From Leptolyngbya sp. NIES-2104 (GTDB lineage Bacteria > Cyanobacteriota > Cyanobacteriia > Leptolyngbyales > Leptolyngbyaceae): DNA of 64,000 nucleotides. How positions within the stretch are numbered: the first letter of the stretch is position 1; each line of letters begins with the position of its first letter. The notes beneath the pieces are model-generated. The model made no database searches, was not told the origin of the DNA, and worked only from the letters and a program-made list of their open reading frames with translations. The stretch covers positions 1,116,001 to 1,180,000 of the forward strand of contig NZ_BBWW01000001.1 in assembly GCF_001485215.1 (NCBI RefSeq), read 5' to 3'. A program made the position numbers and the translations under genes. Below, piece after piece: positions 1 to 8,843 of the stretch.

Positions 1-500
1 TTTTCCGGTGTTTTCGTCTCGACATATCCCCATCGATTCGTAATCCGATGCACATGAGTATCCACGCTGATATAAGGCTGTTGGCAAGCAACTCCCAAAG
101 CGAGATGAGCACATTTCACACCAATTCCTTTGAAGCTCATTAACACTGCTTCATCGGCTGGTAGCTCTCCTGCATAGTTCATCAAGATTTGATTCGCGAT
201 CGTATGAATCTGTTGCGCCTTTTGCTCTGGATAGGTACAGTCACGAATCAATGTTTCAATCTGTGCGGGGGTGAGTTGCGCGATCCCCTCTGGTGTTCGA
301 GCTTGCTCAAACAATCGACGCGACACAGGTAAGCTCACTTCGTCGTAGGTTCTCACCGAAATTAAACAGCTAATCAATTGTTCAAACAGCGAAGTATAAC
401 CATCTTCATAGAGTTCAAACATCGCAGCTTTTGGTAAAGTGCTGACCGCATCACGAACGCGATCGAACACAGCATCGACATCAAACGGCAGTTTTTCCAT
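1..500 (-). CDS. nth: Endonuclease III (Nth), 3' end cut by window edge
   Basis: Base-excision repair DNA glycosylase/AP lyase that removes oxidised pyrimidines. The minus-strand frame is open from the ATG at 500 to the window edge, giving about 166 N-terminal residues; no stop is seen. The helix-hairpin-helix contains GIGVKCA with the catalytic-type lysine near residue 129, followed by VDTHVHRI with the catalytic-type aspartate near 147. These are the two active-site landmarks of the Nth family. The C-terminal cysteine cluster for the 4Fe-4S would lie outside the window. It starts 51 bp from the divergent ruvC, so two DNA-repair genes share a short promoter region. Family call from motifs, strong; the end is unseen. 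Confidence 0.85.
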   Translation of the reverse strand, partial: MEKLPFDVDAVFDRVRDAVSTLPKAAMFELYEDGYTSLFEQLISCLISVRTYDEVSLPVSRRLFEQARTPEGIAQLTPAQIETLIRDCTYPEQKAQQIHTIANQILMNYAGELPADEAVLMSFKGIGVKCAHLALGVACQQPYISVDTHVHRITNRWGYVETKTPE

Positions 501-551
501 ATTCTGATAGTTCGAGTGTATTATGAAAATCTAAAGTGAAAGGCAATTCAA

Positions 552-1040
552 ATGCTAACGTTACAAGGAAAAGTGATTTTAGGCATCGATCCTGCGATCG
601 CCACCATCGGATATGGTGCAATTCAAGATGATCATGTCTTGGACTATGGCGTAATTGTGACTCCGGCAAAGTCCTCAATCTACGATCGCCTAAAGCAAAT
701 TCACGATGATATTTGCGAACTCTGTCAGATTCTCAAGCCCGATGTCGTTGCGCTAGAAATGCCTTTCTTTAGTCGCGAAATGACGAGCGCAAACAAAGTT
801 CTGAGAGCTTTGGGCGTGATCGAACTGGCTTTGGGTGAGTGTGGTTTATCTGAGCCAATCTTTCTCCATCAATCACAGGTGAAAGCTTCCGTTGCAAAGT
901 ACGGAGCGCAAAAGTCCGAAATTCAGCAAGCGGTGATGATGATTTTTGGACTAGATGCGCCACCGAAGCCCGATGACGCGGCAGATGGATTAGCGATCGC
1001 GTTTGCGGCTCAATCCGGTGCACGAGCGAACGTCAAGTAA
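552..1040 (+). CDS. ruvC: Holliday junction resolvase RuvC
   Basis: Dimeric endonuclease that cuts Holliday junctions after RuvAB branch migration. The 162 residues match the usual RuvC length. The RNase H-like acidic residues are visible: D13 in GIDPA, E69 in VALEMPFF, and D142/D145 in PDDAADGLA near the C-terminus. The first residues are slightly longer than in E. coli RuvC. It is divergent from nth. The ATG at 552 is the only reasonable start before the beta-strand holding D13. High confidence. Confidence 0.93.
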   Translation: MLTLQGKVILGIDPAIATIGYGAIQDDHVLDYGVIVTPAKSSIYDRLKQIHDDICELCQILKPDVVALEMPFFSREMTSANKVLRALGVIELALGECGLSEPIFLHQSQVKASVAKYGAQKSEIQQAVMMIFGLDAPPKPDDAADGLAIAFAAQSGARANVK

Positions 1041-1059
1041 CTCTTTCAGGATTTGCAAT

Positions 1060-2250
1060 CTATTTTGAAGCAAGAGTTGTTTGAATGATCTTGAGTGCTG
1101 TGTCTTGTGTTTCTTTCAACAAGCGCGGTTCAACCACTTTATCGCCCGGTGAATGATAGTTCGGGTCTTTGCCCCGGAAAAAGAACAAAGTTGAAACATT
1201 CTTCGATCGAAAAGAGGCATGATCACTGCCACCAAATCGGCTAGATTGAACATTACCTGAAACGGATTGCGCGATCGCGCTCATTGTTCCTGAGCCATCG
1301 AGCAGTAATCGATCGTTTACACCAACCATGTCGAAGTTCAACATCGCTTTCAATCCTGAGAGAAATTGGGGAGTCGCTCGATCGACAAATGCTTCCGATC
1401 CTTTCAAGCCATCTTCCTCACCATCGAACGCCATAAACCAGATTTGATTTGCTTCTGGTGATTTCGACAGCGATCGAGCAATGCCTAGTACAACCGCAGT
1501 TCCCGAAGCGTTATCATTCGCACCTGGAGAATTTTCAACTGAGTCAAAATGCCCGCCAATGATTAATTTCGGCTGCGTGACATTCGGTAAATGAGCAATC
1601 ACATTTCGCCCTAGAGCATTCGGTTGAGCTTTCACGGTTAAGGTCGCTTGTGCATTCGTTTTTTGGGCTTGCTCTAGTAACGGTGTTCCAACTTCTTGAG
1701 ACAGTGACGCGGCTGGAATCGGAGAAGCTCTCAGCAACATTCCGCGAACGTTTCCCGGTTGATTGTTCACGATCAGAATCCCAATCGCACCTGCCGCCGC
1801 TGCATTTTCGATCTTCTGAATGAATTGAATACCGCCCCGTTGAACGATCGCAATGTGATTTTTCACATCCACAGCTTTGAAGTCTTCAGGCTTGCCATAG
1901 TTCGGAACGGCGACCAGTTTCCCAGAAGGCGTTCCTGGAACAGATCGCACCATTGCCCAAGCATTGATCGTTTTTCCATCGATCGAGACAGTTGAGCCGC
2001 CATCGAAAAATTTCGGATAAGTAAACGTCTGAACTTCTACTTGATAGCCCAGCTTGCGATATTGATCAATCAAATATTCGCTGGCGCGTTCAGCGATCGG
2101 AGTTCCGGCGACTCTGGGACCTAGATTGACGAGGGCTTGTACATCTGCGAAGAGGGGATCAGCGGCAAAAAGGGAATGGGTTAACGTTGCGATTAGGAAA
2201 GCGATCGTCATTCCAAGCCAGATTCGAGAGCGACGAAACCGAAAAAACAT
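1060..2250 (-). CDS. Secreted M28-family zinc peptidase with PA domain
   Basis: Predicted exported aminopeptidase. I place the start at the ATG at 2250 (396 aa): it opens a good signal peptide (basic FRFRRSR, hydrophobic stretch, then SLFAAD, with likely cleavage before ADP). The longer open frame upstream runs through the hli terminator and codes nothing recognisable. A PA-like insert occupies roughly residues 80-170. The M28 metal ligands are present in order: GGHFDS, GANDNASG, DGEEDG, NFDMVG and SDHASF. Substrate is unknown. It is convergent with ruvC (19 bp apart) and downstream of hli on the same strand, but separated from it by a terminator. Confidence 0.85.
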   Translation of the reverse strand: MFFRFRRSRIWLGMTIAFLIATLTHSLFAADPLFADVQALVNLGPRVAGTPIAERASEYLIDQYRKLGYQVEVQTFTYPKFFDGGSTVSIDGKTINAWAMVRSVPGTPSGKLVAVPNYGKPEDFKAVDVKNHIAIVQRGGIQFIQKIENAAAAGAIGILIVNNQPGNVRGMLLRASPIPAASLSQEVGTPLLEQAQKTNAQATLTVKAQPNALGRNVIAHLPNVTQPKLIIGGHFDSVENSPGANDNASGTAVVLGIARSLSKSPEANQIWFMAFDGEEDGLKGSEAFVDRATPQFLSGLKAMLNFDMVGVNDRLLLDGSGTMSAIAQSVSGNVQSSRFGGSDHASFRSKNVSTLFFFRGKDPNYHSPGDKVVEPRLLKETQDTALKIIQTTLASK

Positions 2251-2315
2251 GGGATTTTCAGGAGGTGAGGACTTTTCCAGCTTAAACGACGGAACTTTTA
2301 CCTGAATTGAGCCAC

Positions 2316-2348
2316 AAAAAATCGGGTACCTCAGCAAAGAGATACCCG
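2316..2348 (-). terminator. Rho-independent terminator of the hli gene
   Basis: On the minus strand a stem CGGGTATCTC / GAGGTACCCG (one mismatch, TTTGCT loop) is followed by TTTTTT. It lies 44 bp after the hli stop and ahead of the M28 peptidase start. Confidence 0.75.
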
Positions 2349-2391
2349 CTAGACTAGCTTTCAAGGTTGACCAGAATTTAGAGGAAAAACA

Positions 2392-2571
2392 TTACATCAG
2401 ACCCAGGAAGTGAAGCGTTCCACCACCCGTCAAGTATTCCGTAGCCAAAGCAGCGACAAAGCCGAGCATCGCAAACCGACCATTCCACAGTTCAGCTTGC
2501 GGAGTGAAGCCAAACTTCCAAGCGTTACGATCTTCGATCGCCGTTGCAGTCATTTTTTGTGTGTCTTGCAT
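2392..2571 (-). CDS. High-light-inducible (Hlip/Scp) protein, 59 aa
   Basis: Small thylakoid protein with one chlorophyll-a/b-binding helix. The frame reads 59 residues from the ATG at 2571 to TAA. The generic CAB helix signature E-x2-N-x-R-x-A-M-x-G is present (E27, N30, R32, A34, M35, G37 in AELWNGRFAMLG). Such proteins bind chlorophyll and carotenoid and protect photosystem II and chlorophyll synthase under excess light. The leader carries a near-consensus promoter (2605-2633) and the gene ends in a terminator, so it looks monocistronic. High confidence in family; the exact Hlip class is not assigned. Confidence 0.92.
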   Translation of the reverse strand: MQDTQKMTATAIEDRNAWKFGFTPQAELWNGRFAMLGFVAALATEYLTGGGTLHFLGLM

Positions 2572-2604
2572 GGTTAGTACTCAGAAACGCATTAGCTACA
2601 AAAT

Positions 2605-2633
2605 ATATTAACGAATGTAACGAAAAGTGTCAA
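2605..2633 (-). promoter_or_regulatory. Sigma70-type promoter of hli
   Basis: Minus strand: perfect -35 TTGACA (2628-2633), 17-bp spacer, -10 TAATAT (2605-2610). The start of transcription would lie about 25-30 nt before the hli ATG. Inference from consensus only. Confidence 0.65.
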
Positions 2634-2757
2634 AGGATTAAGCGAATCGTAAGCATTGATACATAACGCTTATTCTTCCGACTGAGATTCGGTGAGATGT
2701 TTCAACAAATGATCAACTTTCATCGTTAGAAAGTCCCCCGCTTCTGGATATAGCGAT

Positions 2758-4215
2758 ATGATGAAAGCGATTGATTATTGTAAAGAATCATCAATGATTG
2801 TTTCTGACACTGGCTTCCGCAAACTCAAAGACTCGATCGTCGAAAAGCTTTTCTTCGGTCACGAGCCATCGGCTGAATTGATTGCAATCCTCTTGGTCTA
2901 CTTTGTGCAGGGGATTCTCGGTTTGGCGCGACTAGCGGTGAGTTTCTTTCTCAAGGATGACCTGCATCTCAATCCGGCTGAGGTGTCCGCGCTTTTGGGA
3001 GTTGTGGCGCTGCCGTGGATGATTAAACCGCTGTTTGGGTTTATCTCCGACGGATTGCCGATTTTTGGATATCGTCGTCGTCCGTATCTAGTGTTATCGG
3101 GTTTTTTGGGCGCGATCGCTTGGGTGCTTTTAGCAACAGTCGTGCATTCGGCTTGGGCGGCAACGCTGGCGATTTCACTCGGATCGCTTTCGACCGCGAT
3201 CGCAGATGTAATCGTGGATTCGCTCGTGGTTGAGCGGGCGCGAGGAGAATCGGTCAGCGGGGCGGGATCGCTTCAGTCCTTGACTTGGGGCGCGGCGGCA
3301 GTCGGCGGATTGATCACGGCATATTTCAGCGGAGCGCTGCTTCAGCACTTTGACACCCGCACAATTTTCTTGATTACCGCAACGTTTCCGTTGATTGTGT
3401 CTTGTGTTGCTTGGCTGATTGCAGAATCGCCTGTCACTGAGAAAGCGAATTGGTCGATCGTCGGGGAGCAGTTAAAACAGCTTAAACAAGCGGTGACGCA
3501 AAAATCGATTTGGTTGCCAACGGCGTTTTTGTTTTTGTGGCAAGCGACTCCGAGTGCAGAATCTTCATTTTTTTACTTCTCAACGAATGAGTTGGGATTT
3601 GAGCCGGAATTTTTAGGACGAGTGCGACTGGTGACAAGTCTTGCTTCGGTCGTTGGAGTCTGGGTATTTCAGCGATTTTTGAAAGCTGTACCGTTTCGAG
3701 TCATTTTCGGCTGGTCTACGGTGATTTCAGCGGTGTTGGGACTTTCGATGCTGTTGTTGGTCACGCATACGAATCGGGCATTGGGAATTGACGATCGCTG
3801 GTTTAGTTTGGGCGATAGTCTGATTCTGACGGTGATGGGACAGATTGCGTTTATGCCTGTGTTGGTTTTAGCAGCAAGACTCTGCCCACCGGGAGTGGAA
3901 GCCACTCTATTCGCTTTGTTAATGTCAGTTGTGAACCTATCAGGGCTAGTGTCGTATGAGTTTGGAGCGTTGTTAACCCATTGGTTAGGCGTGACCGATA
4001 CGAATTTCGATAATCTCTGGATTTTGGTGCTGATTGCGAATTTGAGTACGTTGTTACCTTTGCCGTTGTTGGGATGGTTGCCTGCGGCGGATGCGACGAG
4101 TCCGAGTACAGAGGCTCACTCGGCGTTGGAGGCTGATCCGGCGAAACCGATCGGGCAGGCTTTTATGCCGAACTTGGTATCGGTCAGTGCGGGAAAGGAA
4201 ACGGCGGGTGAGTGA
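2758..4215 (+). CDS. BT1-family folate/biopterin-type MFS transporter
   Basis: Polytopic membrane carrier, 485 aa, of the folate-biopterin transporter family found in cyanobacteria, plastids and kinetoplastids. The family hallmark between helices 2 and 3 is visible: PWMIKPLFGFISDGLPIFGY followed by RRRPY. About 12 hydrophobic segments follow. The C-terminal ~35 residues are polar and not membrane-spanning. The start is uncertain: the ATG at 2758 has no clear Shine-Dalgarno, and an ATG at 2794 is an alternative; both precede the first helix. The relative Slr0642 and its plant homologue transport folates; the substrate here is inferred. Confidence 0.85.
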   Translation: MMKAIDYCKESSMIVSDTGFRKLKDSIVEKLFFGHEPSAELIAILLVYFVQGILGLARLAVSFFLKDDLHLNPAEVSALLGVVALPWMIKPLFGFISDGLPIFGYRRRPYLVLSGFLGAIAWVLLATVVHSAWAATLAISLGSLSTAIADVIVDSLVVERARGESVSGAGSLQSLTWGAAAVGGLITAYFSGALLQHFDTRTIFLITATFPLIVSCVAWLIAESPVTEKANWSIVGEQLKQLKQAVTQKSIWLPTAFLFLWQATPSAESSFFYFSTNELGFEPEFLGRVRLVTSLASVVGVWVFQRFLKAVPFRVIFGWSTVISAVLGLSMLLLVTHTNRALGIDDRWFSLGDSLILTVMGQIAFMPVLVLAARLCPPGVEATLFALLMSVVNLSGLVSYEFGALLTHWLGVTDTNFDNLWILVLIANLSTLLPLPLLGWLPAADATSPSTEAHSALEADPAKPIGQAFMPNLVSVSAGKETAGE

Positions 4216-4267
4216 GAGGTTGATGAGAAGGGATTTTTAGAAAATAAAGAAAAGGTACGGGTAGGAA

Positions 4268-5788
4268 ATGCAAGGGTTTCAGCTTTTTGAACATGCGGTG
4301 ACAGTGCCAACTCGATCGTATAACACTCAAGAATGGCAGCGGGGATATCGATCGCTCCATGAAGAATACGATTACTGGATTGATGAGATTGAAGGTGAGA
4401 TTCCTGGTGAATTGAACGGGACGCTGTTTAGAAATGGTCCGGGACAGTTTGAGGTCAATGGAGAGCGGTATCAGCATCCGTTTGATGGGGATGGGATGAT
4501 TAGCGCGATCGCATTTCACAACGGACGCGCTCACTATCGCAATCGGTTTGTTAAAACTGAAGGTTATTTAGCAGAACAAAAAGCGGGGAAAATCCTCTAT
4601 CGCGGCGTGTTCGGGACTCAGAAGTCTGGAGGCTGGTCAGGGAACGCTTTTGATGTTCGGACTAAGAATATTGCAAACACACAGGTGATTTACTGGGGCG
4701 GAAAGCTACTCGCGCTGTGGGAAGCGGCTGAACCGCATCGCCTTGACCCAAAGACTTTAGAAACGCTTGGCTTAGAGTACTTTGATGGCAAGTTAGGAAA
4801 AGGTGCACCGTTTGCGGCACATCCTTGGATTGATCCCGCTAGTAAATTCGATGATGGAAAGCCTTGTTTGGTCAATTTCTCGATCAAGGCTGGCTTGTCT
4901 TTTACGATCGCAATTTACGAACTCGATCTTGATGGCAACATCATTCGCCAGCATGATTATCCGGTTCCTGGATTCGCGTTTATTCACGACTTCGCCATCA
5001 CACCGAACTACTGTATTTTCTTCCAGAATCCGGTCAAGTTTAATCCATTGCCCTTTTTGTTTGGACTACGATCGGCAGGCGAATGTATCAAGTTCCAACC
5101 TGCTCAACCGACAAAAGTTCTAATCATTCCGCGTGATCCAGCGATTAAAGCGAAACCTCAAGTTCTCGAAACCCCTTCAGGCTTTGTCTTCCATCATGCG
5201 AATGCGTTCGAGCAAGATGGCAATATTGTGATTGATTCTGTCGCTTACACGAACCTGCCTTCGGTTGAACCTGGAGCAGATTATCGAGAAACAGAGTTTG
5301 ATGCCCTTTCGCCAGGTCAACTGTGGCGATTTCGGATGAATTTAGAAACGGGAACCATCGATCGAGAATTGCTCGAAGAGCGGTGCTGTGAGTTTCCTTT
5401 TATTCATCCAGCGAAAGCAGGACGACAACACCAATACGTTTATCTTGCGGCGGCTCACTTAGAAACTGGAAATGCTCCACACCAGGCGATTCTCAAGATC
5501 GATGTGGAAACGGGAGCGCGTCAGATTCGGAGTTTTGCACCGAGCGGATATGTGAGCGAACCTGTGTTCGTGCCGCGTGGGAAGGCTTCAGAATCGGGAC
5601 TGTACACAGAACTGAGCGGGGATGAAGATGATGGCTGGTTGATTGCAACGGTGTTTAATACAGAACGCGATCGCTCTGATATTGTGATCGTCGATGCGAA
5701 GGATCTAAGCGTGGTTGCAACGCTTCATCTGAAGCATCACATTCCTTACGGTTTACACGGAACATTCACGCCCCATTACTTTGAATAA
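4268..5788 (+). CDS. Carotenoid cleavage oxygenase (apocarotenoid 15,15'-oxygenase type)
   Basis: Non-haem iron oxygenase of the RPE65/CCD seven-bladed propeller family, 506 aa. The four iron-binding histidines expected of the family are seen near residues 185 (AAHPWID), 240 (FIHDFA), 309/310 (FHHANAF) and 497 (GLHGTFTP). Length and spacing resemble Synechocystis ACO, which cleaves apocarotenals to retinal; the actual substrate cannot be read from sequence. The start at 4268 follows a weak AGGAA. It lies 52 bp after the BT1 carrier and may be cotranscribed. The carotenoid ketolase gene crtO lies elsewhere in the window (22.7 kb). Confidence 0.88.
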   Translation: MQGFQLFEHAVTVPTRSYNTQEWQRGYRSLHEEYDYWIDEIEGEIPGELNGTLFRNGPGQFEVNGERYQHPFDGDGMISAIAFHNGRAHYRNRFVKTEGYLAEQKAGKILYRGVFGTQKSGGWSGNAFDVRTKNIANTQVIYWGGKLLALWEAAEPHRLDPKTLETLGLEYFDGKLGKGAPFAAHPWIDPASKFDDGKPCLVNFSIKAGLSFTIAIYELDLDGNIIRQHDYPVPGFAFIHDFAITPNYCIFFQNPVKFNPLPFLFGLRSAGECIKFQPAQPTKVLIIPRDPAIKAKPQVLETPSGFVFHHANAFEQDGNIVIDSVAYTNLPSVEPGADYRETEFDALSPGQLWRFRMNLETGTIDRELLEERCCEFPFIHPAKAGRQHQYVYLAAAHLETGNAPHQAILKIDVETGARQIRSFAPSGYVSEPVFVPRGKASESGLYTELSGDEDDGWLIATVFNTERDRSDIVIVDAKDLSVVATLHLKHHIPYGLHGTFTPHYFE

Positions 5789-5851
5789 AGTTCGCTCTTT
5801 TTCACTGGAGCTTCGTCAACGATAATCAGAAGTATCATTCTCGGTTTTTCT

Positions 5852-7081
5852 ATGGCTGTTGATATTCTGATCTTGTCGAATGCTCCGGGAGAATTGGCGA
5901 CTTGGGTCAAGCCGATCGTGCGAGAACTGAGAGCGCAACTCGGTTCAGAGCCGCGAATTTCGGTCGTTTTATCTCCCTGTCCAAATGCGAGTGGACAAGA
6001 GGCAGAAATTGCTCGGAGCTATCCAGAGGTCGATCGCGTTCAATCCGCCGATCATTTTTTCTCATTTTTGCTTTGGGGAAAAACGGCGGAGAATTGGAAC
6101 TGGCACGATCGAGGAGTGGTGATCTTCCTGGGTGGTGATCAGTTCTTTCCGGTGGTGATTGGCAAACGGTTGGGATATTGCACTGTGATTTATGCGGAGT
6201 GGGACGCGAGATGGCACCGATGGATTGATCGCTTTGGTGTGATGCGATCGCAGATTGTCGATCGTGCTCCAGAACCGTTTAAGCACAAAATGACGGTGGT
6301 GGGGGATTTGATGGCAGAAGTGCAAACCCAACAATCTGAACATTCATCAGAAGAATTGATCGGATTGCTTCCCGGATCAAAGCCTGCAAAGTTAACTCAA
6401 GGCGTGCCGTTAACATTGGCGATCGCGGAACACATCAAGCGCGATCGTCCTCAAACTCGCTTTGTGATTCCAGTCGCACCGACTTTAGATTTACAGAGTT
6501 TAGCAAAGTACGCTGATCCAGCACAAAACTCGATTCTGCCGTTGATGGGCAATGTTTCCGCCAAATTAGTCGAGGGCGATCGACCGTATTTGGAGACGCA
6601 GAATGGACTATCGATCGAGCTTTGGCAATCTAAAACCGAGCGAGTTCCGGTTTATGAATTGCTGTCTCAATGTCGATTATGTTTAACCACGGTTGGAGCC
6701 AACACCGCAGAACTCGGATCGTTAGCCGTTCCGATGATTGTTTTATTACCGACTCAGCAACTTGACGCAATGCGGGCTTGGGATGGCTTACCTGGCTTGC
6801 TTGTGAACCTTCCGGGAGTGGGTTCTAGAATTGCAAAAGTGATCAATGGTGCAATGCTCAAACGATTAGGATTGTTGGCTTGGCCCAACATCTGGGCGAA
6901 AGAAATGATTGTTCCGGAGTTGCTTGGAGAGTTAGAAGCAGAAGAGGTTGCTAAATTAGCGATCGACTATCTGGATCATCCTGAAAAGCTTGAACAAATG
7001 CGCGATCGACTCAGACAAGTTCGAGGAGAACCTGGAGCCGCGAAGAAACTTGTCTCGATCGTGGTTGAAGAACTTAACTAG
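5852..7081 (+). CDS. LpxB-like (lipid-A-disaccharide synthase-related) glycosyltransferase
   Basis: 409-aa protein of the cyanobacterial family related to lipid-A-disaccharide synthase. It opens with ILILSNAPGELATWVKPIV, the nucleotide-sugar fold start of that family. A second Rossmann half contains LLPGSKPAK and a TTVGANTAELG loop typical of the donor site. It is longer and more divergent than true LpxB, and no other lipid A genes are nearby, so a lipid A role is not assured. It lies 63 bp after the carotenoid oxygenase. Confidence 0.8.
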   Translation: MAVDILILSNAPGELATWVKPIVRELRAQLGSEPRISVVLSPCPNASGQEAEIARSYPEVDRVQSADHFFSFLLWGKTAENWNWHDRGVVIFLGGDQFFPVVIGKRLGYCTVIYAEWDARWHRWIDRFGVMRSQIVDRAPEPFKHKMTVVGDLMAEVQTQQSEHSSEELIGLLPGSKPAKLTQGVPLTLAIAEHIKRDRPQTRFVIPVAPTLDLQSLAKYADPAQNSILPLMGNVSAKLVEGDRPYLETQNGLSIELWQSKTERVPVYELLSQCRLCLTTVGANTAELGSLAVPMIVLLPTQQLDAMRAWDGLPGLLVNLPGVGSRIAKVINGAMLKRLGLLAWPNIWAKEMIVPELLGELEAEEVAKLAIDYLDHPEKLEQMRDRLRQVRGEPGAAKKLVSIVVEELN

Positions 7082-7246
7082 CCTTGATTCACAAATCGCT
7101 CAAATTATTTCAGAACATGTAGAAATCTCTAGACTGATGAGTTTTCCTCGTTCTTACTTTAAGCTATAGAACAATGTGTTAGTACGCTGAGCCATTTTGA
7201 ACGAAACCCGGTAGTCTGTGCCCTTCAATCAAACGGTGAAGTCGAT

Positions 7247-7804
7247 ATGAATGTAAATTTGCCACCTGATGTTGATGTGCGGAAGTCAACCAACTGGATT
7301 ATTGCACTCAGCATTGCTCTCATTGTGCTTGGAATTCTTGCAATTCTGCTACCAGGAATCGCTTCAGCGTTCTTTACCTCAGTGATTGGGTGGATCACGC
7401 TTATTAGTGGTGCTGTCATGATTGTACAGTCGTTTCAATCGAGACCTGTGCGCGGATTTTGGCTGAACTTGATTACTGGAGTGCTTTATGCGATCGCAGG
7501 AGTCTACATTCTGTTTAATCTCCGTGATGCAGTCTTAGCGCTCACGTTCGCTTTTGGGATCTTGTTTATCGTCGAAGGAATCTACACGATCATCATGGCG
7601 TTTGTGCATCGATCGGGGCATCGAATGTCTTGGTTTGTTGCACTCAATGGAATTATCACCTTAATTTTGGGGATCATGGTGCTGAATCGATTTCCTTACA
7701 GTGCGATTTGGTTGATTGGACTTTATGCGGGCATTAGTTTGCTAATGACGGGGAGTTCTTTACTGACGGCGGCTCTCGTGGCTCGACGCGCTGCGGGATC
7801 TTGA
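7247..7804 (+). CDS. HdeD-family (DUF308) membrane protein
   Basis: 185 residues with about six short hydrophobic helices in three repeated pairs, as in DUF308/HdeD proteins. The N-terminus has a polar ~15-residue leader (MNVNLPPDVDVRK) before the first helix. HdeD of E. coli is tied to acid resistance; in cyanobacteria the role is unproven. It lies 45 bp ahead of a YihY gene on the same strand, suggesting a membrane/stress pair. Confidence 0.8.
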   Translation: MNVNLPPDVDVRKSTNWIIALSIALIVLGILAILLPGIASAFFTSVIGWITLISGAVMIVQSFQSRPVRGFWLNLITGVLYAIAGVYILFNLRDAVLALTFAFGILFIVEGIYTIIMAFVHRSGHRMSWFVALNGIITLILGIMVLNRFPYSAIWLIGLYAGISLLMTGSSLLTAALVARRAAGS

Positions 7805-7849
7805 GATATTTGCAGCTATGATCCAGACATCGCCCTGATGTTCTGAACG

Positions 7850-8746
7850 ATGCTGAACTATCTTCGATCGAGAATTTTGCCCTCAAAACCCGCACAGTTA
7901 CTCATTCAAACTGGAATGAAGTGGGATAAAGATGATTGTCCAGGAATGGCAGCTTCTTTATCGTACTTTGCGCTGTTTTCCTTGTTTCCAATGCTCTTGG
8001 TGTTGCTGAGTGTACTCGGTGCGTGGATTCGTCCGGGTTCAGCAGAGTTTCAACAAATCCAAACCGCAGTCGAACAATTTCTACCGCCCGAAGTGCATGA
8101 TCTGATCGAATCGACCGTGATTGCGCTCAATCAAAATAGTGTCGGGGCTGGAATCATTGGATTTAGCCTTCTGATGTGGGCTGCGAGTTCGGTGTTTGCA
8201 ATCTTGAGACATTCGGTAAACAAAATTTGGCGATCACCAGAAGAAGCGCCTCCGAATCGATCGATCCCCAAGCTCATTTTCTTCTTTATCGCCAATCGCT
8301 TATTCTCATTCGTTCTAGTTCTTGGAACCGGGTTAGTTCTCGTTGCTGCTCTTGCGACTAACATTGTAATTCGAGCGGTTGTCCAGCTTGTTGAAGCGTT
8401 TCCGTTGCTTCGGATTGATCAATTAAAACTCGATCGAGGACTTCAAGCAGGTTCGGCTTTTTTCATCTTGTCGATTACGCTCTGCATTCTATTTAAGACT
8501 CTGCCCACGATTCGAGTGAGTTGGAATGATGTTTGGCTGGGAGCATTGCTAACGGCTGGTTTACTGGTGGGATTGCAACAGTTGGTGAGTAATAGTGTAA
8601 TCTCAATTGGCAGCCACTTTCTCTCTTATGGCGTGGTGGGGAGCGTGATGATTTTGCTGCTGTGGATTTTTCTCACTGGTCAGATTTTTCTATTTGGATG
8701 TGTGTTTACCTATACTTATGCTCATTTATTCGGCAGTCGTCAATGA
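7850..8746 (+). CDS. YihY/BrkB-family inner-membrane protein
   Basis: 298-aa membrane protein with the family layout: an N-terminal amphipathic part with CPGMAASLSYFALFSLFPML, then further helices. The run FLSYGVVGSVMILLLWIFLT near the C-terminus is the typical last signature. Function is not settled for the family (once called ribonuclease BN in error). No further partner than the preceding HdeD gene. Confidence 0.85.
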   Translation: MLNYLRSRILPSKPAQLLIQTGMKWDKDDCPGMAASLSYFALFSLFPMLLVLLSVLGAWIRPGSAEFQQIQTAVEQFLPPEVHDLIESTVIALNQNSVGAGIIGFSLLMWAASSVFAILRHSVNKIWRSPEEAPPNRSIPKLIFFFIANRLFSFVLVLGTGLVLVAALATNIVIRAVVQLVEAFPLLRIDQLKLDRGLQAGSAFFILSITLCILFKTLPTIRVSWNDVWLGALLTAGLLVGLQQLVSNSVISIGSHFLSYGVVGSVMILLLWIFLTGQIFLFGCVFTYTYAHLFGSRQ

Positions 8747-8843
8747 TTGGAAAAGAGCAAACTTTCTTAAGACATTCCGCCTCCTGAATTAAATCCGATA
8801 AATTCATATCAGTGCAAATTCAACGCCATTCAGGGGTAGTTGT

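Noticed and set aside
2251-2364. Longer N-terminus of the M28 peptidase
   Set aside because: The extension reads through the hli terminator; the ATG at 2250 opens a clean signal peptide.
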